Source: Leptospira chreensis
Lineage (GTDB): Bacteria > Spirochaetota > Leptospiria > Leptospirales > Leptospiraceae
Length of the DNA stretch: 64,000 nt
NCBI RefSeq assembly: GCF_016919165.1
Contig: NZ_JAFFPS010000004.1
Span: 37,728-101,727 of the forward strand
Reading direction: 5' to 3'
The notes under the pieces were generated by a model. That model was not told the DNA's origin. It worked only from the letters and a program-made list of their open reading frames with translations, and made no database searches. Below are positions 32,628 to 43,560 of this stretch, one piece after another. Each line of letters begins with the position of its first letter. The stretch's first letter is position 1. The translations under genes were made by a program, and so were the position numbers.

Positions 32628-33246
32628 AAGAGAATCCACACTCACTCAAAAAGAAAAACTCTTTCTTCTTACCAAATTTGTAGAAGACCATCCCGAAGCC
32701 GAGATTCAGGACTTCTACAAATGGTTATATTATGGGGAATTTGGAATGGAAGAATCCACTCTCCTAATGACAGGAAGGCAATCCATCCCGGAACTCCATG
32801 TAGTACTCAGTGAAATCAAAAAAGAAGAAGCGGAGAATGCCGAGTCGGAACTCATTTGGGAACCAATGGGCCTTGCCGCTCGTTTTGTGAAAGTTTATGT
32901 AACCAAATACTATCATATGGATTGTCCAGTGAAACGCCTTGTCAATTTACTCGAAAGGTCTCCTGCTTTTCGCGGGGCAAGGATGAGTTTTAAATTGGAT
33001 TGGAACTTACTGAAAGAAACAGCTTTGGAACTAAGACCAGAACTGACCCGTCGCGACTTTATCAATTTTGAAGAACGAATTAATTTCCACCAGCTGCCCG
33101 CTTTGCCGTATACAGATGGTTATGCGGAAAAAAATCCTTTTGCTTACCGAGTGGTATCCCAAAAACTATTTTTTGATTATTTTCCTGAGTTTGAAGACAA
33201 CGCCGTCTTTCATCCTTTTTCTGGAAATGAATCCATCATCGGATAA
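32617..33246 (+). CDS. Unknown conserved-looking cytoplasmic protein
   Basis: A 209-residue protein I do not recognise. No signal peptide or membrane helix; the N-terminal part is acidic and helical (KEKLFLLTKFVEDHPEAEIQ), and a Tyr/Phe-rich patch lies near YVTKYYHMDCPVKRL. It starts inside the end of plsY, so expression is coupled to smpB-der-plsY. Its last 37 bases overlap the convergent DUF115 gene. Confidence 0.75.
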   Translation: MQTERESTLTQKEKLFLLTKFVEDHPEAEIQDFYKWLYYGEFGMEESTLLMTGRQSIPELHVVLSEIKKEEAENAESELIWEPMGLAARFVKVYVTKYYHMDCPVKRLVNLLERSPAFRGARMSFKLDWNLLKETALELRPELTRRDFINFEERINFHQLPALPYTDGYAEKNPFAYRVVSQKLFFDYFPEFEDNAVFHPFSGNESIIG

Positions 33247-35084
33247 AGACTTCGTTTTAAATACCGAATTTCCTTTTTGATGGATTGGATCATAATTTGA
33301 TTTTTTCTATCCAAATCCAAATCCTTATGACGCAAAATATAAATTTCGGTTTTACGAACCATCCGTCTTAGGTAAGACTCTTCTCGCATCCAAATCCAAA
33401 TATCCGAATCTTGAAAGGACTCTTTTGGTGTTTCCCGTTCAAATCGTCCCAATCCTTGTTCCATAAATTCGATATCCTTTTGAATTCGTTTGTATAAGGA
33501 TTCCGAACCTTGGGGATGTAAATAGTTTGGTGGTTTGCTTTGATCGTTTTTTTGAGATTCTTTTTTGGTTGGATTCCATATGGCGAGGTCTCGCCAAGGG
33601 TAGTTGTGATCGGGCGTTGCCTCTAAAATCGTTTTTGCTTTCTCTGGGTCTAGAGAGGTAATGCCTGCAATGAGGGCCCCATCCTCATTCACATTGAATA
33701 ACTTCATTTCACTGACAGTGCTTGCGGATTCTTCAAACCAGTGCCTGTACAAATCCAAAACATAATCGGTAAGAACAGATCCTTCCCCGTTGGCTCTGGG
33801 AACAAACCGAGTTTCTCTTTTGCGAATGATCACTTCATTGATTCGTTCTAAGCTGTTCTTTCTATTCAAAAGGGTCAGCCATTTTTCATTATGATGGGTT
33901 CCTGTGGAATGAATCTCCCTTCCAGAATAAGCCAAGTCTTGGCCAAGAAAATATACGGAAGTAAAACCCATATACCTTAACATATCAAAAGCCGTAGTAG
34001 CAACCGATCCTCCGGATTGGATATCGCCCACCTCCGTAAACACTTGTTCGGCGAGTTCTCCTCCCGCAGTGACTTCTCGGACCAGGGATCCTTCGGGATC
34101 TACTTGGTATTTGGCCGTCACCGAATGGACAACGGAATGAAACATGGGTTCTCTAAGGAGAGTGGGGGAGCTGACCAAATCGGCAAAGAGGGGAATTTGG
34201 TTCAGAGTCTCTCCCATAAAATGAAAGAAGGAATTGGTCTGGGCATCGAGCGTGACAACACCGTCCGCCTGAATTCCCGCTTTGATAAGAACTTTGAGAG
34301 AGGTATCACAAGAGAATACGAATACTTTGTCTCTGACCGATTGCAACCAAGGAATGTTCTTTCGTAAACTAGGACCCGCTGACACGAGTACGGCGGTGAG
34401 GCCTGGAAACTTATCTTTTAAGGAAGAGATGGGAAAACGAACCGGAGATTTTTTCCCTACATGGGCTAAATTCCAAATGGAGTTTTTAATCCATAACCTT
34501 TCAAATTCAAACTTGGTGAGTAGGTCACTCATTTTGGCCGAAAACACGGTTTGGGTTTTTTCTTCTAACTCACGGTAGACGGGATTTCTATTTGTATCTG
34601 TCGGGTTACGAATGATTTTGAGCCCACTCACTCGTTCAATGGGTAATGAGTCTAAATAGTTGAAAAACAAAGGAAAAAATAGTTCCCCGGAGAATAAGTG
34701 GCGGCCAGGAACTGTCATCACAGGCTTCAGAATTTGATCCCAGATAACGGGGATTAGTGTTTCATCGTCTCCGATGAGAATTAGAATTTGCCCCGGTGCC
34801 AAAGTTTCGCTAATTTTTTGGATGAGGTGGGGATTTCCCAGTCCAAACAAAATCACAATGTCTGTTGCTCTTAGGGAATACGTATCCAAAAGGCGGAGAG
34901 CTTGTGTTAGAGGAGAGAAGGAAGAAGAGAGGGGTTCTCCGTTTAATGAGACATAATATTCTCCCGTCTTCTTAGCTAGACCCAATTCCCAAAGATTTCC
35001 GGAAGAGAAGTTTCTGAAATAATTTTGTAAGTAAGGCTTCCTTTCAAAAATTTCACTGGAAATGGGATCGATAATTTGGGACAT
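33210..35084 (-). CDS. DUF115 (Maf/MptE-like) family protein
   Basis: A 624-residue protein with the DUF115 core: TAVLVSAGPSLRKNI (Rossmann-like loop), CDTSLKVLIKAGIQADGVVTLD, SGGSVATTAFDML and FLGQDLAYSGREIHSTGTHH. Members include motility accessory factors that attach nonulosonic acids to flagellins and archaeal pterin kinases. A flagellin- or protein-glycosylation role is likely in a motile spirochaete, but no flagellar gene is adjacent. N- and C-terminal extensions of about 200 residues each flank the core. It is divergent from smc with 78 bases between. Confidence 0.8.
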   Translation of the reverse strand: MSQIIDPISSEIFERKPYLQNYFRNFSSGNLWELGLAKKTGEYYVSLNGEPLSSSFSPLTQALRLLDTYSLRATDIVILFGLGNPHLIQKISETLAPGQILILIGDDETLIPVIWDQILKPVMTVPGRHLFSGELFFPLFFNYLDSLPIERVSGLKIIRNPTDTNRNPVYRELEEKTQTVFSAKMSDLLTKFEFERLWIKNSIWNLAHVGKKSPVRFPISSLKDKFPGLTAVLVSAGPSLRKNIPWLQSVRDKVFVFSCDTSLKVLIKAGIQADGVVTLDAQTNSFFHFMGETLNQIPLFADLVSSPTLLREPMFHSVVHSVTAKYQVDPEGSLVREVTAGGELAEQVFTEVGDIQSGGSVATTAFDMLRYMGFTSVYFLGQDLAYSGREIHSTGTHHNEKWLTLLNRKNSLERINEVIIRKRETRFVPRANGEGSVLTDYVLDLYRHWFEESASTVSEMKLFNVNEDGALIAGITSLDPEKAKTILEATPDHNYPWRDLAIWNPTKKESQKNDQSKPPNYLHPQGSESLYKRIQKDIEFMEQGLGRFERETPKESFQDSDIWIWMREESYLRRMVRKTEIYILRHKDLDLDRKNQIMIQSIKKEIRYLKRSLYPMMDSFPEKG

Positions 35085-35162
35085 AATACTATCTAAGGTT
35101 TTTTCTTATGTCTCCCAAGTGGTGTCAACCGGGAAACAGGGAAATCGAACGGCGAAACATAT

Positions 35163-37946
35163 ATGCATTTAAAGAGCCTGAGTATTGTTGGATTCAAAAC
35201 ATTTGCGGATGAAACAGAGGTCAATTTTGATCCTGGGTTTACTGCTGTCGTCGGACCGAATGGTTCGGGGAAATCAAATATTGTCGATTCCGTAAAATGG
35301 GTCTTTGGAGAAAAAAGTGCCAAGGGACTCCGCGGAGAGAAAATGGACGATGTCATCTTCCACGGAACAGAGAGTAGGCGAGCGGCCGGTTTCGCTGAAG
35401 TTTCGATTCTTTTTGATAACGATGACCGTTTTTTCAACATTGATTATCCATCCGTCAAAATCACTCGCCGTTTGTATCCAGACGGAGAAAACGAATACTA
35501 TCTCAATGATATCAGAACCATAAGAAAGGATATCGAAAAAACACTTCTCGATACAGGAATTGGTAAATCTAGTTACAGTATTTTAGAACAAGGTCGTGTG
35601 GACCAAATTCTCAATTCTAAACCAGAAGAAAGAAGAGCCATCTTTGAAGAAGCAGCTGGCGTATCTCGGTTCAAACTGGATCGCAAAGAAGCCACAAAAA
35701 AGTTGGATGATACCAACCAAAACTTACTTCGTATCCAAGACATTATGAACTCCATGGTGAAAGACCTGGAAGTCAAAGAAAAACAATCCGAAAAAGCAGA
35801 ACAATACTTCAAACTCAAATCCGATTTAGATGAATCCGATAAAAACTTGAGGTTTCTAAAACTCCGAGATTTCAAACGTAGAATGAAAAAGTCAGATGAA
35901 GATCTGCTTGAGATCCGCGAAAAAAATAAATCCATTCTCTCTCTCATTCAAAACGAAACCAATTTGATTTCCGAAAAGGAAACTACCAAAGAAGCAAAGG
36001 AAAGAGAGATCGCGGAAATCGATAAAAAGTTATTTGATCATCTATCCAAAAGCCAAATCCAGAAAGAAAAAATTGCTAAAAACAAAACCTTCATTTTGGA
36101 ATATGAACTTCGGATTGGAGAAATCCTTTCTGCTTTAGAAACAGAAAACCAAGCTACGATCAAACTCGAAGTGGAAAAACGGGCGATTGAACTCGAAAAC
36201 GAACGCCAAAGGGAAATCCAAACCACTCTCCAAGAAGAGATCCAAACTTTGGAATCGAGACGAGTTTCTTTGGAACTTTCCATCAAGGAAGAAGAGAAGT
36301 CCATCGAAGAAAAAGAAGGTAAGATCAGCGAAAATGAAAAACGCCATATCACCCTTCGGGACAAACAAAAGACAGTAATCCTAGAGCTCATCCAAGAGTT
36401 AGAAAACAAAAAAAGGGAATCCAAAGAAGGGGAAGAGATTCGCAGTGCAGACAAAGCAGTCCTTTTGTCTGATTTGGATCTTTATGCCAATAAATTACAA
36501 TTGGCTCTTTCTCACTTAGAATCTTCACAAGTGACAGAAGGAATTTCTAACCTTAGGGAAATCCAATTAGGTCAATACTCATCAAAACTCACTGAGTTTT
36601 TGAAACGAGAGGATGATTTTAGAAATTTACTTTTTGATAAAGATGGAATCCTTTCCAAAAAAGAATCCATCGACCAAGCAATTGAAGATTTAATTTTAGA
36701 AAACGAAAACCTCACACGAGGAATTCGAGACAACCAAAGTAATATCATTTTACACAGAAGCCATTGGGAAGAAACAAGAACCCATATTGTCGAACTCGAG
36801 AAAAAACTTCTAGAATCCAATTCTCGTCTGGAAAACCAACAGAAGGAAATTGCCGTACTCGACGAACGGATTGGAGAAATCCAAAAACGGATTTTGGGTG
36901 CGAAGGAACAAGAGTCTGTCATTCGTGAAAAGAAAGATAGTTTAGAGAAAGAAGTCGAAGTTTTAGAAAAAGAAATTGCTGAGTCTTACCAAGAATTTTT
37001 ATCCATGAGTCGTATTTTGGAATCGGAAAAAGAAACCTTACAAACTCTTGTGGAAGAAATTTCTGGAATTAAATCTAATATTTCTAAAAACCAAGAAGTC
37101 TTCCAAAACCTTCTTCCTCTTTTGTCGGAAAAAGAAAGAACGAGTTCCGCACTCAAAGTGCAAATTGATTCTCTTGTGGAAGAGTTGTACAATGATTACT
37201 CTCTTACGGATTCTGAATTGGAAACAGAACGTGGTGGTCTCGAACTCGACCAAAAGGCTGAGGAAAGAAGGCTACGTTCTGCTAAGTCGGAGATCCAACT
37301 TCTTGGTTCCATCAATCCACTGGCGATTGAAGAGTATCGTAATATCAAAGAAATTTACGAACACAATCTCAAACAAAAGTTAGATATCGAAAGTTCTAAA
37401 AAAGATATCGAAGAAGTTTTAAAACGGATCAATGAACAGTCCGAAAAACTTTTCCAAGAAACTTTTGAAAAGATCAAACAGAACTTTCAAGAAACCTTTT
37501 CTACACTCTTTAATGGGGGAAGGGCCACTCTCGAACTTACCGAAAGGGATGACTCACTCAATTCCGGTGTGGAAATTATGGCAGAACCTCCAGGAAAACA
37601 TGTGCAGAACTTACGACTGTTATCTGGTGGAGAAAAGTCGCTTACGGCCATTGCTCTGCTATTTGCAATCTATATGGTCAAACCAAGTCCGTTCTGTTTC
37701 TTAGATGAAATTGATGCGGCTCTCGACGAAGCCAATAAACTCCGGTTCTGTCAAATCCTGGACAGGTTCAAAGACAAAACACAATTCATTGTGGTGTCCC
37801 ATGCGCAGTCCACAATCTCTAGAGCCAATGCCATCTTTGGTGTCACCAACGAAGAACCAGGGATTTCTAAAATCCTATCTCTCCGATTGGATGAAGCCAA
37901 ATCTCTTTCCAAACAGATCACACAAAAAACCGGAACCGACAACTAA
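35163..37946 (+). CDS. smc: Chromosome segregation protein SMC, short form without recognisable hinge
   Basis: A 927-residue SMC ATPase of chromosome condensation. The N-terminal head has Walker A GPNGSGKS (31-38) and the QGRVDQIL loop; the C-terminal head has the signature LSGGEKS (820-826), Walker [10 protein letters not shown] (from 846) and the later SHAQSTI. Heads are separated by about 600 residues of near-continuous coiled coil. The usual globular hinge of about 150-200 residues in the middle is not visible; only a short helix-breaking stretch (about 440-500) lies there. Total length is about 250 below typical bacterial SMC. scpA/scpB are not in the window. Confidence 0.92.
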   Translation: MHLKSLSIVGFKTFADETEVNFDPGFTAVVGPNGSGKSNIVDSVKWVFGEKSAKGLRGEKMDDVIFHGTESRRAAGFAEVSILFDNDDRFFNIDYPSVKITRRLYPDGENEYYLNDIRTIRKDIEKTLLDTGIGKSSYSILEQGRVDQILNSKPEERRAIFEEAAGVSRFKLDRKEATKKLDDTNQNLLRIQDIMNSMVKDLEVKEKQSEKAEQYFKLKSDLDESDKNLRFLKLRDFKRRMKKSDEDLLEIREKNKSILSLIQNETNLISEKETTKEAKEREIAEIDKKLFDHLSKSQIQKEKIAKNKTFILEYELRIGEILSALETENQATIKLEVEKRAIELENERQREIQTTLQEEIQTLESRRVSLELSIKEEEKSIEEKEGKISENEKRHITLRDKQKTVILELIQELENKKRESKEGEEIRSADKAVLLSDLDLYANKLQLALSHLESSQVTEGISNLREIQLGQYSSKLTEFLKREDDFRNLLFDKDGILSKKESIDQAIEDLILENENLTRGIRDNQSNIILHRSHWEETRTHIVELEKKLLESNSRLENQQKEIAVLDERIGEIQKRILGAKEQESVIREKKDSLEKEVEVLEKEIAESYQEFLSMSRILESEKETLQTLVEEISGIKSNISKNQEVFQNLLPLLSEKERTSSALKVQIDSLVEELYNDYSLTDSELETERGGLELDQKAEERRLRSAKSEIQLLGSINPLAIEEYRNIKEIYEHNLKQKLDIESSKKDIEEVLKRINEQSEKLFQETFEKIKQNFQETFSTLFNGGRATLELTERDDSLNSGVEIMAEPPGKHVQNLRLLSGGEKSLTAIALLFAIYMVKPSPFCFLDEIDAALDEANKLRFCQILDRFKDKTQFIVVSHAQSTISRANAIFGVTNEEPGISKILSLRLDEAKSLSKQITQKTGTDN

Positions 37947-37952
37947 GTCGGT
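37935..37952 (+). repeat. Short stem-loop spanning the smc stop codon
   Basis: Perfect 6-bp stem ACCGAC / GTCGGT with a 6-base loop that contains the TAA stop of smc. It is followed by TTTC only, so it is a weak terminator at best. Confidence 0.5.
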
Positions 37953-37978
37953 TTCTAAAACCTATTCAACAAATACAA

Positions 37979-38020
37979 ACGAAAGGGCTATCACTCGAGA
38001 TAGTCACCTTTCGTTTTGTT
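37979..38020 (+). terminator. Terminator after smc, possibly bidirectional
   Basis: Two-part stem ACGAAAGG / CCTTTCGT plus CTATC / GATAG around an ACTCGA loop, with a short unpaired TCA, running into TTTTGTT. It lies between convergent smc and the Cys-rich gene and could serve both. Confidence 0.75.
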
Positions 38021-38040
38021 ATATAGAGATGTTGGTTTTT

Positions 38041-38331
38041 TTATTTGTTGGCTTGCATTTCTTTAAGGATGCAAGAAGAGAAAGCTTTGCAGGAATCGCC
38101 AGCACTGAGGCAGTTTGCAATTTTGTTGTAGTATTTGGGACGGTTGCAATTGAATTCACAACCTCGTTTGAGAGTTGATTTTTGTTCTTCTGTTGCTGTT
38201 GGGTTCACTTGAACCGAACAAGTATAGAATTTATCGCAAGCCTCTTTACATTTAGGAAAGTCAGCTGCTTGTAAGGATCCGGTAAGTACTACCAGAGCCA
38301 GAATTGAAAAGAAACGGTTTGTTTTTTTCAT
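38041..38331 (-). CDS. Small Cys-rich exported protein
   Basis: A 96-residue protein with a signal peptide (residues 1-22, ending GSLQAA) and eight cysteines in the mature 74 residues, arranged as CKEAC, CS, CEFNC, C, C, C. The even number and spacing suggest four disulphides in a helical periplasmic or secreted protein. It resembles small Cys-rich proteins I associate with Leptospira, function unknown. AGGACAAGG precedes the ATG. It begins only 19 bases downstream of tRNA-Met on the same strand. Confidence 0.82.
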   Translation of the reverse strand: MKKTNRFFSILALVVLTGSLQAADFPKCKEACDKFYTCSVQVNPTATEEQKSTLKRGCEFNCNRPKYYNKIANCLSAGDSCKAFSSCILKEMQANK

Positions 38332-38350
38332 ACCTTGTCCTCTCGATCTT

Positions 38351-38427
38351 TGGTAGCGAAGACGGGAGTCGAACCCGTGACCTCAGGGTTATGAATCCTG
38401 TGCTCTAACCATCTGAGCTACCTCGCC
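38351..38427 (-). tRNA. tRNA-Met (CAT), elongator type
   Basis: A 77-base cloverleaf on the minus strand starting GGCGAGGTAGCTCAG. The D stem GCTC/GAGC, anticodon arm CAGGATTCATAACCCTG with anticodon CAT, T arm ACGGGTTCGACTCCCGT and an encoded CCA are all present. The G1-U72 pair and lack of the three G-C pairs below the anticodon loop argue for elongator rather than initiator tRNA. A tRNA-Ile2 (CAT, lysidine) identity is less likely but not excluded. Confidence 0.95.
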
Positions 38428-38504
38428 CTATCACCTTAGATCGTTTGGTTGAACTAAATCTTTAGTTCTTTTGTCATTTTTTGAAGAGATAAAGAATGGT
38501 AAAC

Positions 38505-38533
38505 AAAAAAAAGCCCCGACGTTTGCCGGGGCC
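38505..38533 (-). terminator. Rho-independent terminator of glnA
   Basis: On the minus strand GCCCCG (38532-38527) and CGGGGC (38518-38513) pair around an 8-base loop and are followed by eight T. It sits eight bases after the glnA stop and separates glnA from tRNA-Met. Confidence 0.92.
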
Positions 38534-38540
38534 TTTTCTC

Positions 38541-40001
<1,461 letters not shown>

Positions 40002-40362
40002 TTGATTCTCCTTCTTTCAGAGGTCGGTCTGATTGTTGTAATCTGGTGTCCATTTAAATGCAAGATTTATACCAAGGCATTTCGACCTAAATATAAGGGT
40101 TTCGTGGAGTTTCTAAGCAATCTGAATTGAATCTCATGCCCAAATTATACACGATTTGCATATAGTGGAAACCTTATGCTTAAATATTGTGCAAAAATGC
40201 TCTATTTAAGCCTCCGCCATTTCGAAATACTATCTACAAAAGGGGTGATTTGGTCAACGGAATCGGTTATTTTTCGAGCAGATTTCGGAAAATTTTCAGA
40301 ATCACAATGGTTTATGTTTTTTTTGTGGCAATGACCGAAGATTCTTAGAGGTTAGAATCTAG
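40002..40362. other. Intergenic region between divergent glnA and PP2C genes
   Basis: 361 bases without a gene, AT-rich in the middle. It must hold both promoters. A TATAAT on the minus strand (40149-40144) is the best -10 candidate for glnA. I looked for -24/-12 sigma-54 boxes and found none with correct spacing. No riboswitch or strong hairpin was recognised. Confidence 0.6.
40144..40171 (-). promoter_or_regulatory. Candidate sigma-70-type promoter for glnA
   Basis: Minus-strand TATAAT (40149-40144) with TTTCCA (40171-40166) 16 bases upstream as a poor -35. Transcription would start about 135 bases before the glnA ATG, leaving room for a regulatory leader. Confidence 0.35.
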
Positions 40363-42102
40363 ATGAGTTCCAGGCAACCCGATTATGGTCGTTACCAACA
40401 TTTAGAGAGCTTCATCCACCTTTCCAAAGACGCCATTTGGTGTTATGAATTGGACATTCCCATGCCGACATCTCTCTCTCAGGATGAGCAGATGGAATTC
40501 ATCTGGAGCCATAGTGTGATCCGGGAATGTAATTTGGCCATGGCCCAGTTTTATGGGTATCAGGCGGTCCATGAGATCCTTGGCAAACACCTGAAAGACC
40601 TAGTCACTTTAAAGAGTGTCTTTTTACTTCGCAAATTCATCGAAGACAGTTACCAATTAGAAAATTACGAATACATCGTGGATTTGTCGGACGGACACCA
40701 ACGAATTTTCTTAATGAATTCCCATGGCCAAGTGTTAGATGGACATCTTGTACGGATTTGGGGCCAACAAATTGAAATTTCTTCCATCCGGGAATCCGAA
40801 GTCAAACTTTCTGGCCTCTTGCAGTTTTCCCAAATTGTCACGGAAGTTTCCAAAACCTTTGTTCACTCGAAGGCTGAGTTTGTTTCCGATGCCATTCAAT
40901 TTGCCTTGGAAGAACTCGGCAAATACTCCCGTGCAGATCGGGTGTTTGCTGCAGAAATTTCTTCTGATAAACAATTCCTCTCTGTTTCCCACGAGTGGGT
41001 CCTCGAAGGAATGCCTTCTTTATTCCAAGTGGGAACCAAACTTCCTATTGCAAAAATGAATCCAGAGCGATTGGGAATTCTTGCTTCTGATGGAGTGATT
41101 CATATCGCCGATACAACTCTCATGGTGGATGAACCCTGGCATCTGGATCTTTTCAAACGAGCAGAAGTTCGTTCCATCCTTGTTGTAGGTTTACGGGATG
41201 AAGGAAACGTGATTGGGATTCTCGGAATTACTACCTTCGAAAGGGTCGGGGTTTGGTCCGAAGAAACCAAGCGTTTGTTAGGTTTGATTGCTGGGTTTAT
41301 TTCACAAGGGTTAGTTCGCGCTAAAAACGAAATCAAACTCATGAAAAAGGAAAAAATCCTACAAAGGTTTTATTCGGATGTGAAAGAGGACTTGGCCCTC
41401 GCCAAATTAACCCAAGAGGCTTGGGTTGCCAAAGATTTTGGAGAGATTCCCAATATCAAAATCCAATCTCGATTTTTGCCTTATGATGAAATTGGGGGAG
41501 ACCTGATTTTATATGAAAAACCTAGGGAAGATTGTATCGATATATTTTTTGGTGATATTTCGGGACATGGAATTTCTTCGGCTCTGGTTTCTGGGATTGC
41601 GGCTGTATCATTTAAAAAATATTCCAAATTAGAATCCTCTCCGGCAAACATTTTGGCCGCTATGCATTTGGAACTAAAAACAATCATCTTTAAACATCAT
41701 ATCTCGGCCTGTGTGCTTCGCATATTTCCAAAAGAAAGAAGGGTGGAGTTTAGTTTTGCCGGCCATCCTCCCGTTGTGTTTTGGAAAGATAACGAACGCG
41801 TGATGAAACTCGTAAAAGATGAAATGTATCCGATTCTTTTACTCGATGCATGGCAAGGAAGAACCATTTCCAAAACCTTCGAACCTGGTGACAGATTACT
41901 TTTGTATTCCGATGGGATCTATGAACTAGAAGAAGAGAGTGGGGGTTATATTGGTCTTGATATCTTTTTACAGGAATTATCGGAGATGATTTCCGCATCG
42001 GACCATTCGGACACCTTACTTAAAAAAATGATCGCCAATTGCCTGATAGACAAAGAACGAATCATTCATGATGACATTGCAGTCCTTCTTATGGAATTTT
42101 AA
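40363..42102 (+). CDS. PAS-GAF-PP2C (SpoIIE/RsbU-type) serine phosphatase
   Basis: A 579-residue signalling phosphatase. Residues about 10-150 look like a PAS sensor, about 165-320 a GAF domain, and about 375-579 the PP2C catalytic domain with YDEIGGDLI, FFGDISGHGISSAL, FAGHPP, LLYSDGIYE and HDDIAVLLMEF (metal-binding Asp residues). No membrane helix, so it senses a cytoplasmic signal. Such enzymes dephosphorylate STAS antagonists; the STAS gene at 22636 is a conceivable partner. The tail overlaps the convergent downstream gene by four bases. Confidence 0.9.
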   Translation: MSSRQPDYGRYQHLESFIHLSKDAIWCYELDIPMPTSLSQDEQMEFIWSHSVIRECNLAMAQFYGYQAVHEILGKHLKDLVTLKSVFLLRKFIEDSYQLENYEYIVDLSDGHQRIFLMNSHGQVLDGHLVRIWGQQIEISSIRESEVKLSGLLQFSQIVTEVSKTFVHSKAEFVSDAIQFALEELGKYSRADRVFAAEISSDKQFLSVSHEWVLEGMPSLFQVGTKLPIAKMNPERLGILASDGVIHIADTTLMVDEPWHLDLFKRAEVRSILVVGLRDEGNVIGILGITTFERVGVWSEETKRLLGLIAGFISQGLVRAKNEIKLMKKEKILQRFYSDVKEDLALAKLTQEAWVAKDFGEIPNIKIQSRFLPYDEIGGDLILYEKPREDCIDIFFGDISGHGISSALVSGIAAVSFKKYSKLESSPANILAAMHLELKTIIFKHHISACVLRIFPKERRVEFSFAGHPPVVFWKDNERVMKLVKDEMYPILLLDAWQGRTISKTFEPGDRLLLYSDGIYELEEESGGYIGLDIFLQELSEMISASDHSDTLLKKMIANCLIDKERIIHDDIAVLLMEF

Positions 42103-42830
42103 TTTTCTCTGTCAGCAAGATCTAAAACTTTTGCATCCGCTTCTGGATACTTAGCCAAATACTCAGATACAATTTTCTTTTTTCCATCGAGTCTATCTAA
42201 ATGATTTTCTATGATATGTCCAAAATCCAATTTCCCAGTCACAATTTCATATCGTTCTGTTTCAATGGTTCCTAAATCCAAATCGACGGGAACTTCATTG
42301 GCCTTGTCAGCATAATCTTTTGCTTTTTCCCAATAAGGAATGGCTTCTTTATAAAAAGCTTCTGCCACATTAAAACTTTCTTTGAGTTCATGGGCAAAAT
42401 CTAAATTATAAAAATAAACATGGCGTTTGTCAAATTTTGAAGCAAGTCGCATGTAGGAACGCATGATTTGAATGTTGATATGCATAAACATCAAATTGCG
42501 ATATTTGTAATATTCTTTTTCTGTTTTGGTCTCACATAAGGAATGTTTGGGATGGCGAAACCGTTTCCCGAGCGAGATTTTTAACCAATAGATATTTTTT
42601 CTGATTTCGTTATCGTTATAATGTTGTTTGAGGTTGTACAACTCATAAAAGTCTTCCAAATACTTGGGTTCCCATTTATGGAGTTTGTAAGGAACCCAAT
42701 CCGAAAACTTGGTATAAGGTCCATTTTTCTCGTATTCGTAATTGTAATCGATGTCTGTTTCCCAAGCACCAAGGGAATGTGAAAACAAGGAGAGTGTGAG
42801 GACGAGGGAAAATAAAAATCCTTGTTTCAT
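42099..42830 (-). CDS. Unknown exported protein
   Basis: A 243-residue protein with a signal peptide (residues 1-21, ending SHSLGA). The mature part is rich in Tyr, Lys and Glu and mostly helical; EAFYKEAIPYWEKAKDYADKA looks like one TPR-type hairpin. I do not recognise the family. Likely periplasmic. It is convergent with the PP2C phosphatase and separate from the response regulator behind it by 46 bases. Confidence 0.78.
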   Translation of the reverse strand: MKQGFLFSLVLTLSLFSHSLGAWETDIDYNYEYEKNGPYTKFSDWVPYKLHKWEPKYLEDFYELYNLKQHYNDNEIRKNIYWLKISLGKRFRHPKHSLCETKTEKEYYKYRNLMFMHINIQIMRSYMRLASKFDKRHVYFYNLDFAHELKESFNVAEAFYKEAIPYWEKAKDYADKANEVPVDLDLGTIETERYEIVTGKLDFGHIIENHLDRLDGKKKIVSEYLAKYPEADAKVLDLADREN

Positions 42831-42876
42831 TACTCAAAGTATCGGCGAAATTCCCAGATTCCCCAATGGGGATGCG

Positions 42877-43560
42877 TTATTTTAGGGGGATCACTTCTGC
42901 CACCCACTGGTAACCCACACCCCGCACATTGCGGATGGAGTCTTCTCCGAGGGCATCCCGAAGTCGGACAATGGCATTGTCTATGGTTCTTTCTGTAGGG
43001 AAACTTTCTTCTCCCACAATATTGTCCAAAATCTCCGAACGACTAAAAACTTTTCGGGCATCCGAAAGGAGAAGGGCAAGGAGGGCGCAGTCCCTTTTGG
43101 AAAGTAAAACGGAGGATCCATCTTCCCTTTTGACAAGGAAGGAATCCAAATGGATTTCCTTCTCTCCCATCTTCCATTTTTGGCCGAAGTGAGGTCGGGT
43201 TTGTGCCACCACCCGTTCCAGACGAATCAGAAATTCTTTTAGGTGGAAAGGTTTGGGAATAAATTCGGCAGCGCCGAGTTCAAACCCACGCAGTCTTTCC
43301 TGGGCACCGGCTTGGGCGGTAAGAAATAGAAAGGGGATGTCCTTTTCTTTGGACAAAAAAAGTTCCGCTAGTTGGAATCCATTCCCATCAGGAAGTCGTA
43401 AGTCAAGAACCACCAAATCAAACTGGTTCGGGGAAAATAGAGATTCTGCCTCGGATACGGTTTTGGCCCACTGGACACGGTAGCGGTCTTGTTCCAACCT
43501 TTCCTTTAAAGTTTCCCCTAAACCTTCATCATCTTCTACCAGTAAGATTCTTGGTTTCAT
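42877..43560 (-). CDS. OmpR/PhoB-family response regulator
   Basis: A 227-residue two-component regulator. The receiver domain has acidic pocket EDDEG, phospho-acceptor Asp53 (VLDLRLPDG) and Lys in FIPKPF. The C-terminal winged-helix DNA-binding domain ends with RTIDNAIVRLRDALG and VRGVGYQWV. Its ATG overlaps the histidine kinase stop (ATGA), so the pair is co-translated. Confidence 0.95.
   Translation of the reverse strand: MKPRILLVEDDEGLGETLKERLEQDRYRVQWAKTVSEAESLFSPNQFDLVVLDLRLPDGNGFQLAELFLSKEKDIPFLFLTAQAGAQERLRGFELGAAEFIPKPFHLKEFLIRLERVVAQTRPHFGQKWKMGEKEIHLDSFLVKREDGSSVLLSKRDCALLALLLSDARKVFSRSEILDNIVGEESFPTERTIDNAIVRLRDALGEDSIRNVRGVGYQWVAEVIPLK

Noticed and set aside
40164..40182. A TGGAAA...TGCT pattern resembling a sigma-54 promoter between glnA and the PP2C gene
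   Set aside because: Only nine bases separate the GG and GC elements where ten are required, and the flanking consensus is poor.
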